Shown here: one piece after another, positions 53,454 to 62,163 of the stretch
Layout: every line of letters starts with the position of its first letter
Position numbering within the stretch: position 1 is the stretch's first letter
Assembly: GCF_030540645.1 (NCBI RefSeq)
Contig: NZ_JAUNVV010000001.1
Coordinates: 89,558 to 153,557 of the forward strand
Direction: 5' to 3'
Source of the DNA: Arthrobacter sp.
Lineage (GTDB): Bacteria > Actinomycetota > Actinomycetes > Actinomycetales > Micrococcaceae
Length of the DNA: 64,000 nt
Translations under genes and position numbers: made by a program
Notes under the pieces: model-generated
Told to the model about the DNA's origin: nothing
The model's database searches: none
Seen by the model: only the letters and a program-made list of their open reading frames with translations

Positions 53454-53589
53454 GGTGCCTTCCAGTTTAGGCGCTTCCCGTCTCCACGCTTGCGGCTCGA
53501 GCGGGTGCGTGGGCGTGCCTTCACCGCACATACGCAGGTTTTCTGCTCATGCGGAGGTTTCTTGCTACTTGCAAGCGGGCAAGGTGCGT

Positions 53590-54546
53590 TTATACGGCAG
53601 GGGGCCGGTTGCCCCGGCGCACTGCTGCGCGAATGCCCAGCGCTGATCTGGCTGCCAGGACAAGAATCACGACGCCGGTAAGTGCCAGTGCTGCTCCCAC
53701 GGCGACCGTGGCCATGCCCCAGTCATGAACCGAGGACAACGCCGCCATGGCCTGCCCTGCGACGATGGCCGTGCCACCCAGATAGCCTAAGAGGATTCCC
53801 GTGGTGATCCTGATCAGCACACGGCTTGCAATCTCACGCCAGCAGCTGTCAAGGGCCGCCATTGCGGGGTTGGGCAGGGAAGCGTTCCTGGAAATACGTA
53901 TATAGGCCAGCAAAGCCGATCCAGTCAAGAGCACGGCCACCACCAGCAGTGGCACTCCATAGAACCAGCCGGGATACGGGGTAGCCGCGGATGATCCGTC
54001 TGCGTTCACCAATCTCAGCACGCGGTGTCGGCCAAGTTCGTCAGGGGACGACGTCAAACCTGCAGCAACAATGAGAGCGGCGTACGCCAACAAAACGACG
54101 ATGGGCAGGGCAAACGGCCAACGTGACGCGATCGTCCGTGCTTTGTGCGGAACTCCTGCGGTGCGGCCGCCGGTGGTTGCCGGTTTTTGCGACGGTAGTT
54201 GATGGGAACCCGGTGCCTTGGCCGTGGGGAGGGCCGAGAACAGCAGCAACCCGCCACTGGCCGACAACCCTGCTGTGAGGGCAAGTGGCAGCCCCACCTG
54301 TCCTGTCAGGCCGATCGAAGCGCGGAACAGGGCAAGGAACATGACCATGGCAAACACCAGGGCGGCCACCGCACGAATCTGGGCGGCGAGCATGGCCCTG
54401 TCTTCGGCATGTTTGGTCGACGCCGCGGAAGCCGGTCCGGTGCCCAGAGCGCGTTGTGGCTTCCGGCGAGAAATCCAGGATGCGACGGCGGAAACAGCCA
54501 TGGCGGCGAGGAGCAGCCCAAGGGCCAGGGCAATCATGCGTGTCAT
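53590..54546 (-). CDS. Multi-helix membrane protein of unknown function
   Basis: A 318-residue protein with about seven membrane helices (near 3-25, 60-80, 85-105, 145-170, 205-230, 255-280, 285-305) and a Ser/Thr/Pro loop near residues 110-140. No family motif is recognised. ATG 54546 (MTRMIALALG) has AAAGG upstream. It stands alone on the minus strand behind hrpA. Confidence 0.55.
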   Translation of the reverse strand: MTRMIALALGLLLAAMAVSAVASWISRRKPQRALGTGPASAASTKHAEDRAMLAAQIRAVAALVFAMVMFLALFRASIGLTGQVGLPLALTAGLSASGGLLLFSALPTAKAPGSHQLPSQKPATTGGRTAGVPHKARTIASRWPFALPIVVLLAYAALIVAAGLTSSPDELGRHRVLRLVNADGSSAATPYPGWFYGVPLLVVAVLLTGSALLAYIRISRNASLPNPAMAALDSCWREIASRVLIRITTGILLGYLGGTAIVAGQAMAALSSVHDWGMATVAVGAALALTGVVILVLAARSALGIRAAVRRGNRPPAV

Positions 54547-54756
54547 GGAAAAGCCTTTCGGGTACTGCCCAAGTGTGGCAGGACAGGCCATTGCCGGGTT
54601 AATTCACGCACGTACTTCAAACATTGAAACGGTGGCTTTGGAATGGGCCAGATGTTTCTTGCGGTACGCACGCCGCGCCCAGGGTGGGACTTGAGAGCCA
54701 AGGCTCGTGACCGACGTCGCACTGGGACTGAAGACTGGAAAGATGGAGGAAGGACA

Positions 54757-55026
54757 TTGGAAACCTTCGCGCTCGCAGGCCGGAAATTTCAGCTCAGGAA
54801 AGCAGTTGAGTCCAGTGCCCTCGAAGACCGGCCCCCTTACGACGCGGCGCATCGGGCTATTGACGCAGATCCGGCACATTGGCTGTGTGTGGTGGACGAT
54901 CCTGACGGTGCCGTGGTGGCAACAATGCAGCTCACGAGCGACAATTCACGCACCGATGCACACAGCTTCTACGATTGCCTCGGGTTTAGCCGCTCTCATG
55001 CCGGATTCAAGCTGCAACTGGGGTAG
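54757..55026 (+). pseudogene. GNAT acetyltransferase remnant with central deletion
   Basis: TTG 54757 with GAGGAAGGA upstream starts an 89-residue frame. The first half (FQLRKAVESS, then AHRAIDADPAHWLCVVDDPDG, AVVATMQLT) matches the N-terminal strands of a GNAT acetyltransferase and the end (SDNSRTDAHSFYDCLGFSRS, HAGFKLQL) matches its last helix and strands. The acetyl-CoA-binding core with the R/QxxGxG/A motif, about 50-60 residues, is missing. In intact relatives QLT occurs both before and after that core, so a deletion between the two QLT-coding stretches explains it. It cannot bind acetyl-CoA normally. Confidence 0.7.
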
Positions 55027-55037
55027 AGCTTGGCGCA

Positions 55038-55064
55038 TGTGGATGAGGAAAATTGTTATCCACA
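55038..55064. promoter_or_regulatory. Inverted pair of DnaA-box-like sites before the DUF222-HNH gene
   Basis: TTATCCACA (55056-55064) is a perfect DnaA box; TGTGGATGA (55038-55046) is its inverse with one mismatch. They form an inverted repeat about 145 bases before the gene start. Confidence 0.5.
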
Positions 55065-55207
55065 ATTTGGCTGCGGGGCCTGTTTTCCAGGTTGAATGTC
55101 CGTGGTATTTCGTAGAATGGGAGTATCAAAGGATGTTGGAGTAACCGTACAAAGTTTCTCTTTTGGTTACTGGGAACTCTCGCTGGACGGACAGGGAGGT
55201 GGGAGGC

Positions 55208-57166
55208 ATGGCAACACGGGAATGGTTCTTTACCAGCTCCGGTGATGCGTCCGGTGGCAACGGAGCGCCCCGAGGGGAGACTGCTGTGCAAGCGAACGGC
55301 GGTGCTGCTGTGGTTCCGTGTGAGTCTTTGTTGGTGGCGGGTGCCAGCGCACTGGAACAGTGCCAGAACTTTTTCAACCCAGTGGTCTTGGCGCAGCTTG
55401 ATGCGGCCCTGGCGGGTGAACTTGCCCAACAAGCCCGGAACCAGGCGGATGAATCTGCCTGTGCGGTGGAGCAGGCAATCCGAGAGGGGCGCAGCACCGC
55501 AGGATTGGCCCATTTTGCCCGGAAGTCGTCTAGAGATAAGTCGGCCGCCACGAAGGCAGATGCACAGGCATCCCTTGCCTCAACCGTCGTCACGTCTCTT
55601 GGCGGAACTATTGCGGAACGTGGATTCGACCCTTCTGTGGTGGACCAGGTCAACGGCGCCGCCCTGATTGATGTGATCGAGCGCCTTGAACAAGTGAAAA
55701 ACGCCATGTCGGCTGTGCAGGCGTACGCCCAAACAATATTCGTCGCCCAGCAGCGGCTTTCCCAGGCCAGGCTGGGGGTGCCCAAGGAAAAACTGGGCAC
55801 CGGGGTTGCCGCACAAGTGGCGCTGGCTCGGCACGAATCCGCACACCGCGGACGGCAGCTGTGTGAACTTGCCGAAGTCCTGGTGCGGGAGATGCCCTGC
55901 AGCATGCACGCCTTCGCGACTGGAAAGATCAACGAGTACCGGGCGTCACTGGTAGCCAGGGAAACCGTGTTTCTGTCCTTGGCGGACCGTGCGCGCGTTG
56001 ACCAGGTTGTCTGCGGCGACCCGGACGCCGCTGCGCTCCTGGGCAGCCGTGAATTGGCTGCGGCCAGCAGGAATACCGCCTATGGGCTTGATCCGGAGGC
56101 GTTCGTGAAGCGACATGAAAAGGCGGTTGGCGACCGTTATGTCTCACTTCGTCCGGCGGCAGACGGCATGACGTTTTTGACGGCGTTGATCCCGCTGAAA
56201 CAGGGGGTGCGGATTCTCGCCACCCTGACGCGGGTTGCGGACAGCGCCAAAGCCTCGGGCGACCAGCGCGGGAAGGGCCAACTCATGGCCGATGCACTCA
56301 TGCATCGCCTCATCCAGCACGCCCCCTGTGATGAGGGGGCGGGAACGCTCAGCGATCACCGAGGCATGCCAGTGGGAACCGGGAATGGAGCGGGGGCAGG
56401 GAATAGAGCGGGTGGAGAGCGTGCGGATGGATCGCGTGCGGGCGGTGGCAAGAGTAGCGGCGACGCCTCAGACACCTCCAAGACTGCGGCCGCTGCAGCG
56501 GCCGCAGAAGGTCACCGAGAGCCGGTTCAGGATGGCCGCACCGGGGCTTCGCGGGAGCCGTGGTGCACCACGGTGAACGAGCCGGACATTGCCCTTGAGC
56601 TGGTCATGACCGACCGTTCCCTGTTCGGCAGCGAAAACGATCCGGCAGTGCTTGTGGGATATGAAGCCATCCCGGCGCCGTTGGCCCGCGAGATGATTCT
56701 TGGCGGCTGCAATGGCAGTGGGCATGGCAGCGCTGATTGTCGTGGAGATGGCAACAAATCTCGAGTATGGCTGAAAAGATTGTTCACTCATCCGGAGAGT
56801 AATTCGCTTCTGGCCATGGACTCGAGAGGAAGACTCTTCCCGGAGGGAATGAAGGAATTCCTTCGGGTACGGGACCAGCGCTGCCAAACTCCCTACTGCG
56901 ACGCTCCCATCAGGGAGTATGACCACATCAAGGCCTATGCGGCGGGCGGACCCACGACGACTGACAATGGGCAAGGGCTGTGCACTGCCTGCAACCAGGC
57001 GAAGGAAGCTCCCGGCTGGTCTTCGCAACGGGACAGCCACCCCAGCACGGGCTTGCCGAGCACTGACGTGGGCACACCAACAGGCCATCGCTACATTTCC
57101 ACCGCACCGCCCCTGCCTGGACACTCCGGCCGTAAACCCAGTCGCAGGGCCAACAGGCGGTGCTGA
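55208..57166 (+). CDS. DUF222 domain HNH endonuclease-like protein
   Basis: A 652-residue protein of the DUF222-HNH group that occurs in many copies in actinobacterial genomes. The DUF222 region spans about 30-380 (LDAALAGELAQQARNQADES and RAGVVDQV-like helices, LGVPKEKLGTG), followed by a Gly/Ala/Arg low-complexity stretch near 400-450 and a C-terminal HNH nuclease motif: CQTPYCDAPIREYDHIKAY near 558 and GLCTACNQAKEAPGW near 590, with the zinc cysteines and the catalytic His. ATG 55208 has GGGAGG directly upstream. Function is unknown; mobility or competitive DNA cleavage has been suggested for the group. An inverted DnaA-box pair lies upstream. Confidence 0.88.
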   Translation: MATREWFFTSSGDASGGNGAPRGETAVQANGGAAVVPCESLLVAGASALEQCQNFFNPVVLAQLDAALAGELAQQARNQADESACAVEQAIREGRSTAGLAHFARKSSRDKSAATKADAQASLASTVVTSLGGTIAERGFDPSVVDQVNGAALIDVIERLEQVKNAMSAVQAYAQTIFVAQQRLSQARLGVPKEKLGTGVAAQVALARHESAHRGRQLCELAEVLVREMPCSMHAFATGKINEYRASLVARETVFLSLADRARVDQVVCGDPDAAALLGSRELAAASRNTAYGLDPEAFVKRHEKAVGDRYVSLRPAADGMTFLTALIPLKQGVRILATLTRVADSAKASGDQRGKGQLMADALMHRLIQHAPCDEGAGTLSDHRGMPVGTGNGAGAGNRAGGERADGSRAGGGKSSGDASDTSKTAAAAAAAEGHREPVQDGRTGASREPWCTTVNEPDIALELVMTDRSLFGSENDPAVLVGYEAIPAPLAREMILGGCNGSGHGSADCRGDGNKSRVWLKRLFTHPESNSLLAMDSRGRLFPEGMKEFLRVRDQRCQTPYCDAPIREYDHIKAYAAGGPTTTDNGQGLCTACNQAKEAPGWSSQRDSHPSTGLPSTDVGTPTGHRYISTAPPLPGHSGRKPSRRANRRC

Positions 57167-57195
57167 AGTGTAATTCATTCATGTGCAATTCTCGG

Positions 57196-57840
57196 CTATG
57201 CCAAGCGGACTGCCCGCATGACCTCGTCATGGACGGTGATGGAGGCGCCGTCGTGTCCCTTGTCCAGCCTGGGCCGGGATTCGGCAACTTCAACCCTCCA
57301 CCGGGCGGGTTCCAGCTTGGCGGCGACTTCACTGGCCGTGAAGAAGAGCTCTGGATTGTCGGGGCGGTGTGCTCCGGCAAGAACGTCCGACGCCGAGTGC
57401 CCCACAATCAGCAGGGTGCCGTTGGCGGCAACAGCCGCGGCAAGGCGGTCGTACACGCGCTCGCGGTCGTTCCGCGGAAGGTGCATGAATTGGACGTTGA
57501 CCAAGTCAAAGGAGGATGGCGGGGGAGCCCACAGCAAAAGGTCATGGTGCTCCCACATGATGGAACCGGGCAGTGTCAACGAAGCAGCATGGTCGCGGGC
57601 CCGACGCAGGGCAACACTCGAAATGTCGACGCCGGTCACCTGCCATCCCTGCTCGGCCAGCCACACGGAGTCGGCACCTTCTCCGCAGCCAACGTCAAGC
57701 GCCGTCTTTCGCGCAGCGGTGGAGGTTGTGTTCGGCCCTGAGGTCTCGGCCACCAGCTGCGGATTGGGGTTCCCGCTCCATACGGAGCCCTTGCCACCGT
57801 AGCGCTCATCCCAAAACTCTTCATCAAAAGCCCGTGTCAT
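57196..57840 (-). CDS. Class I SAM-dependent methyltransferase, TehB/thiopurine-like
   Basis: A 214-residue methyltransferase. It opens with FDEEFWDERYGGKGSVWSG (in parts), a pattern of TehB/thiopurine-type enzymes, and has motif I ALDVGCGEGADSVWLAEQGW near residue 47, the acidic VTGVDIS and FDLVNVQFMHLP near 112. A hydrophobic or electrophilic small molecule is the likely substrate but is not known. It is a single gene convergent to the DUF222-HNH gene. Confidence 0.83.
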   Translation of the reverse strand: MTRAFDEEFWDERYGGKGSVWSGNPNPQLVAETSGPNTTSTAARKTALDVGCGEGADSVWLAEQGWQVTGVDISSVALRRARDHAASLTLPGSIMWEHHDLLLWAPPPSSFDLVNVQFMHLPRNDRERVYDRLAAAVAANGTLLIVGHSASDVLAGAHRPDNPELFFTASEVAAKLEPARWRVEVAESRPRLDKGHDGASITVHDEVMRAVRLA

Positions 57841-57906
57841 GGGTACAGGCTATACCGGTGCAATATTCCCTTGGCCGCTGCAGCTGGCCATGCTCCTTGC
57901 TGAAAT

Positions 57907-58593
57907 TCAGCGAGGAGCTCCAGGGTTTCCTCCGGTTCCCACTTGGCGGAGGCCACATTCATAGGCCAGCACCACAGCCTGAACCCTGTCCCGCAGTCCA
58001 AGCTTGGCCAATATTCGGGTGACATGAGTTTTTACTGTCGTCTCACCCAGATAGAGTTCGGCGCCTATCTCGGAGTTAGACAGCCCTCTGGCTAGTGCCG
58101 TGAAGACGTCCAGCTCACGTGGTGTGAGGTTGCGGAGCACGACCGGTATGCCCTCAACTGCTGGGGCTCTTGCCACAAACGACTCGACCAACCGCCTTGT
58201 CACTGACGGGGCGAAAAGCACTTCACCGCTGTGGCAGGCAAGGATGGCCCTGATGAGCGCATCCGGCGGTGTGGTCTTGAGTAGAAATCCGCTGGCACCG
58301 GCGCGCAGTGACGCGTACACATATTCGTCCAGATCAAACATGGTGAGCATCAAAACCTTGCTGGACAGCCCCTCTTTGGTGATCCGCGCCAGACCTTCCA
58401 AACCATCAACCCCTGGCATCTGGATGTCCATGAGCACCACATCTGCCCGGTGGCGCTTTGCCAGCGCAGCTGCCATGCCGCCGTCGTGCGCCACCCCGAC
58501 CACTTCGATGCCGGGAGCTGTGGCGAGGATGGCTTGAAGTCCGGCCCGGATCAGGTCCTGGTCGTCGGCAATGACCACGGTGATGGGAGTCAT
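57907..58593 (-). CDS. NarL/LuxR-family response regulator
   Basis: A 228-residue two-component regulator. The receiver domain has the acidic pair IADDQ near residue 10, the phosphorylated aspartate in VVLMDIQMPG at 56 and the Lys in FLLKTTPPD near 105. The LuxR-type DNA-binding domain is LTPRELDVFTALARGLSNSEIGAELYLGETTVKTHVTRIL (in parts, residues about 152-205). Its start overlaps the kinase stop as ATGA, so it is coupled to that kinase. The signal and targets are unknown. Confidence 0.93.
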   Translation of the reverse strand: MTPITVVIADDQDLIRAGLQAILATAPGIEVVGVAHDGGMAAALAKRHRADVVLMDIQMPGVDGLEGLARITKEGLSSKVLMLTMFDLDEYVYASLRAGASGFLLKTTPPDALIRAILACHSGEVLFAPSVTRRLVESFVARAPAVEGIPVVLRNLTPRELDVFTALARGLSNSEIGAELYLGETTVKTHVTRILAKLGLRDRVQAVVLAYECGLRQVGTGGNPGAPR

Positions 58594-60584
58594 GCGTCCC
58601 CCTGCTGCAATGGTTCTGGCTCAGCTGGCAGCACCGCGACGAGCTGGAAGCCCGACGCCGGAGCCTCGCCTTGGGCCGTCCGGCCCGCCGCTGTGCTGGG
58701 TGCGGCAGTGTCGTGAACTGGTCCGGAGCGGAGTGTGCCCCCTGAGCTGCTGACCAATTCGTGCAGTCCCTGCAACCCAAATCCCGTTCCACCTCCTGGC
58801 GTTGCCGCCGTTGTGGTCCGGCTGTTGTCCACGGTGATGATGCAGCTGCCGTCGCTGCTGGTGACGATGGAGATGGTGACCGGACTGCCGGGTGCGTGCC
58901 GGGCGGCGTTGAACAAGGCTTCCCTCATGATCCTGTAGGCAACTGCTGCATGCCGCTGCGGAACGGGGTTGACATGTCCCAGGGTGACAGTGGTTCCGGC
59001 CGCGGCCACTTGGTCCATCACGCTCTGCAGGCTTTGCAGTGCGGATCGTTTTGGTGGTTCCACGGTGTTGGCCTTCAGGACGGTCAGCCCCCGCCCCGCA
59101 CTGCGGCCAATGTCCAAGACCAGTTCCAAGGCAGCGCGTGCAGCTTCTGGATTCCTTTCATGCATCGCCAGCGCTGCGTTTGATTGAATGACCATGGCTC
59201 CCACGGCATGGCTGGCCGCATCATGGACGCTCCTGGCCAATTCCAGCCGGCCCGCGGCGAGCGTTGCATCAAAGCTGCTGGTGAAACGGAGCTGTAGCTG
59301 GCCCATTTCCGTCAAGGCGTCTTGCTCGGCGCGCCCGTGCACGTGCCAGGCGTGGGCGGCGAAAGCCGTGAACCCCAACAAGGCCAAGTTGAAGGGCAAA
59401 TTTGCGGCACCCCCGGTACTCTCCGCAGCCAAAGCCAGCAAAAGCACAGCTGCCAGAAACGCTGCGCCGATGCGGGCCAGTATGCGACCATCCGCGATGG
59501 CACACCAGACGGCCACAACACAACTGATGCCCAGCGCCAGCCCTTCAGGAAGAGCGGTTCCGGTGAAGGCGCACAACGCCAGTGCTGCTGCGATCACTGC
59601 ACACGTGGCAGTCGCGTTGCGTTCGCGCAGCGTGAGGGCGGCGGCAACAACAAGGGCAGTCACGAGGCCAATAGCGGCGATCTTCTGTGCGAGCATGATG
59701 GTTTCCACTGCAAGCAGCCCTCCAACGATCAGGCTGGGCGCCAGCCAGGTCAGAGTTCTGGGCCGGAGCAGCTGCCTGATGCGTGGTTGTTTCTGCAGAG
59801 CTTCCTGCTGCTTCTTCTGCGACGATCCGCGCTTCTGCGACAAACAGCGATCAAGAGTGTTTTCCTGTGGCCCGGTGGCTTTTACACCAGCGCGCAAATC
59901 AACGAGGAGGGTTTTGAGTCTGCCCACTGCCTCGGTGCCGAGGGTCGTGATCCGTGTGATGTCCGCAGTCTGGAGGGTGCGGGCCGCATGTGCCGCCGCC
60001 CTGCACATCGCATCAATGGAGGACCCGATGACCGCCAACGACTCCTCGGCCACCGCCGACGTTTCAGCGTCCACCTGCATGCGGGCCAGCTGCACAGGGT
60101 TCTGCACACCCAGCCGCGCAGTGTTGGCGACTACTTGCGCGGAAGCCTTGAAACGGCGTCGTACCAGTCTGCCGAACACGTAGCCTGCGATGTACAAAAA
60201 GGCACCAAAGACGGCACCGCCGGGGGACGCCCCCGCTCCGGGCAGTGCCGTTGCCGCCAACAGGAGAGGGACAGCCAGAAGACCTGAAGCATCAGCCAGG
60301 AAGCGCCCATTGGAATAGACAATGAGCAGGGAAGCCACCATGGGGGCGGGGTTTTCCGTGGGAATGCCAGCCCCGAGGGTAGCTGCGTAGGCGGCGCCGC
60401 CAAGCGCGGCGCCGAGCAGCGGAGCTGGCCTGGAGATCCAGGTGGCAGCCGCCCATGCCAGCGCCAAACAGGAGACGGTCCACCACGGTGGGTCCTGCGG
60501 TGCGGCGGCAAGAAAGCAGGCAGTCCACAAACCTGCAGCTGTCGCCAGCAGCCCTTGTTCGCGGGAACACCAAAGCCCACCCAT
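58590..60584 (-). CDS. NarL-type sensor histidine kinase with two membrane modules
   Basis: A 664-residue kinase partnered with the coupled response regulator. A first membrane module (about residues 10-140) is followed by a soluble region (about 145-270), a second membrane module (about 285-405) and a C-terminal kinase core. The phosphorylated histidine is in ELARSVHDAASHAVG near 452 (HisKA_3 type), the N-box in MREALFNAARHAPGSPV near 560 and the G-box in GGGTGFGLQGLHELV near 610. The middle soluble region ends in TTLGTEAVGRLKTLLVDLR, which resembles the second dimerisation helix of NarL-type kinases and may be a degenerate duplicate. The low-complexity Lys/Gln stretch near 258-272 follows it. 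Confidence 0.87.
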   Translation of the reverse strand: MGGLWCSREQGLLATAAGLWTACFLAAAPQDPPWWTVSCLALAWAAATWISRPAPLLGAALGGAAYAATLGAGIPTENPAPMVASLLIVYSNGRFLADASGLLAVPLLLAATALPGAGASPGGAVFGAFLYIAGYVFGRLVRRRFKASAQVVANTARLGVQNPVQLARMQVDAETSAVAEESLAVIGSSIDAMCRAAAHAARTLQTADITRITTLGTEAVGRLKTLLVDLRAGVKATGPQENTLDRCLSQKRGSSQKKQQEALQKQPRIRQLLRPRTLTWLAPSLIVGGLLAVETIMLAQKIAAIGLVTALVVAAALTLRERNATATCAVIAAALALCAFTGTALPEGLALGISCVVAVWCAIADGRILARIGAAFLAAVLLLALAAESTGGAANLPFNLALLGFTAFAAHAWHVHGRAEQDALTEMGQLQLRFTSSFDATLAAGRLELARSVHDAASHAVGAMVIQSNAALAMHERNPEAARAALELVLDIGRSAGRGLTVLKANTVEPPKRSALQSLQSVMDQVAAAGTTVTLGHVNPVPQRHAAVAYRIMREALFNAARHAPGSPVTISIVTSSDGSCIITVDNSRTTTAATPGGGTGFGLQGLHELVSSSGGTLRSGPVHDTAAPSTAAGRTAQGEAPASGFQLVAVLPAEPEPLQQGDA

Positions 60585-60814
60585 GTCCTGAGGATACGGT
60601 GCTTGCGGGCAATTCTCGACCTACTTTTGGACGACCCGGCCGTGCCCTTGAGTCGGAGCCGCAACGTTCGTTGGAGGACGTGTCCAGTGCGTGAAGGTGG
60701 ACTACTTCAGCGAGCGGAAATCGCAGACTGGAGCCACGGGCCTGGTGGAGCCTTCACCTCCCAACAATTCGGTCCCAAGGAACATCCAGGAAAGTCCAGA
60801 TCAAGGAAGATGAT

Positions 60815-61570
60815 ATGAAACGGCAAATGATTTCTCCAGCAGCACCCACAATCCAGCTCGGTAGCGGCCGCATGGTGGTTGCTGCAGCGTGGATGATTGT
60901 GTGCACTGCGGTTCTGCTGGTGGCAGCAGATCTATTGCGCATGATGGCGGATTCCAGTGGCGCCATTACCGGAACCATTGACTCCAATGCAGGTGCGGCT
61001 TCCATGGAAGCGTCACTGGCTTCCATCGCCAATAATCCGGGCGTACATGGGGCAGCCACAGTGCTGACATTCTTAACAGCGTTTGTTGCCGTACCAGCGG
61101 TGCTGCTCGGCTGGCGGCTGTGTGTGAACGCCACCCCGGTTCTGGCTTGGATCACGGCAACTGTGGGGCTGCTCTTTGTCTTTGGACGTGTCATCCACTC
61201 CGTCACGGCCTTTGCGCTCCCACTAATCCTGGCGCAAACCATGCCCGCGGATCAGGCAGGCCAGCTGTATCAAGAGATCAACCTGCATTGGTCAAGCGCT
61301 CTGGTCATCATCCCCACCATTGTCGGCATTGCGCTCTGGTTCCCTCTGCTGGCCGTGGCGCTGTACCGGGCGCACGTGATCCCGTTGCTGGCGATGATCT
61401 CTGTTCTGGTGGGCACAGTTGTCCTGCTGGTGCTGGGCAGCTCATACCTGGCCACGCCGATCTTCGGGGTGCTGACGGTGGCCGGGCTGCTGCCGGTGGT
61501 GAGTTCAGCTGGCAATGCCCACAAAGATGCAGGAGCGGCCGCTGTTTTAGCGGCCGCCGCAGCGAATTAG
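60815..61570 (+). CDS. Hypothetical six-helix membrane protein
   Basis: A 251-residue protein with about six membrane helices (near 20-42, 85-105, 110-130, 160-185, 190-210, 215-235) and a Ser/Ala-rich extracellular loop near 50-80. No family motif is recognised. AAGGAAGATGAT precedes ATG 60815. It is divergent from the histidine kinase gene across 230 bases without other features, so it may be a target or accessory of that two-component system; this is inference from position. Confidence 0.6.
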   Translation: MKRQMISPAAPTIQLGSGRMVVAAAWMIVCTAVLLVAADLLRMMADSSGAITGTIDSNAGAASMEASLASIANNPGVHGAATVLTFLTAFVAVPAVLLGWRLCVNATPVLAWITATVGLLFVFGRVIHSVTAFALPLILAQTMPADQAGQLYQEINLHWSSALVIIPTIVGIALWFPLLAVALYRAHVIPLLAMISVLVGTVVLLVLGSSYLATPIFGVLTVAGLLPVVSSAGNAHKDAGAAAVLAAAAAN

Positions 61571-61578
61571 GGTTGCTT

Positions 61579-62034
61579 TCACGCGGGCATATCCGGCAGG
61601 GCCTGGTGTGTGGCAATGGCGAGCCGGTTCCACACGTTGATGGCCGCGATGGCCATCAACAGCATCGGCATTTCCTTCTCCTGGAAGTGTGCGCTGGCGG
61701 CCTTCCAGACATGGTCCGGGACGCCGTCGGCACTGATCATGGTGACGGCTTCGGTGAGGGCGATGGCGGCCTGTTCACGTTCGGTATAGAGGGCGGTGGC
61801 TTCGCGCCAGCCAGCTAGGACGTCCAACTTGCGCTGGTCGACGTTGGCAGCTCGCGCTTCCTTGGCGTGCATGTCAAGACAGTAGGCGCAGCCGTTGATT
61901 TGAGAGGCCCGAATCTTCACCAGGGCCAGTAAGTCTTCGCCGAGGGGGCCGCCGTGGATGTACTTTTCCATGGCGAACATGGGCTGGTATGCGTGGGGGT
62001 CGACCTGTTGGATGTTCATGCGCTCGGTGGTCAT
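61579..62034 (-). CDS. AhpD-like carboxymuconolactone decarboxylase family protein
   Basis: A 151-residue all-helical protein of the AhpD/CMD family. The redox motif CAYCLDMHAKEAR (CxxCxxxHxxxA) near residue 49 is that of alkylhydroperoxidase-like members, with REATALYTEREQAAIALTEAV after it. Such proteins reduce peroxides using thiol donors, or act as uncharacterised antioxidants. ATG 62034 begins MTTERMNIQQVDPHAYQPMF. It is a single minus-strand gene convergent to the preceding membrane protein gene. Confidence 0.92.
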   Translation of the reverse strand: MTTERMNIQQVDPHAYQPMFAMEKYIHGGPLGEDLLALVKIRASQINGCAYCLDMHAKEARAANVDQRKLDVLAGWREATALYTEREQAAIALTEAVTMISADGVPDHVWKAASAHFQEKEMPMLLMAIAAINVWNRLAIATHQALPDMPA

Positions 62035-62163
62035 GATGCTGCCTCTTTTTTCTCTAGCGAACCTTGTTGAATTTATTGTGAAATATTCCCCATGGGTTCC
62101 ATTTCAGCTTCTCGCTCTTGGGAAATTTGCGCAAGGTGCGGGCATTGCGGACTGCCGATCGGC

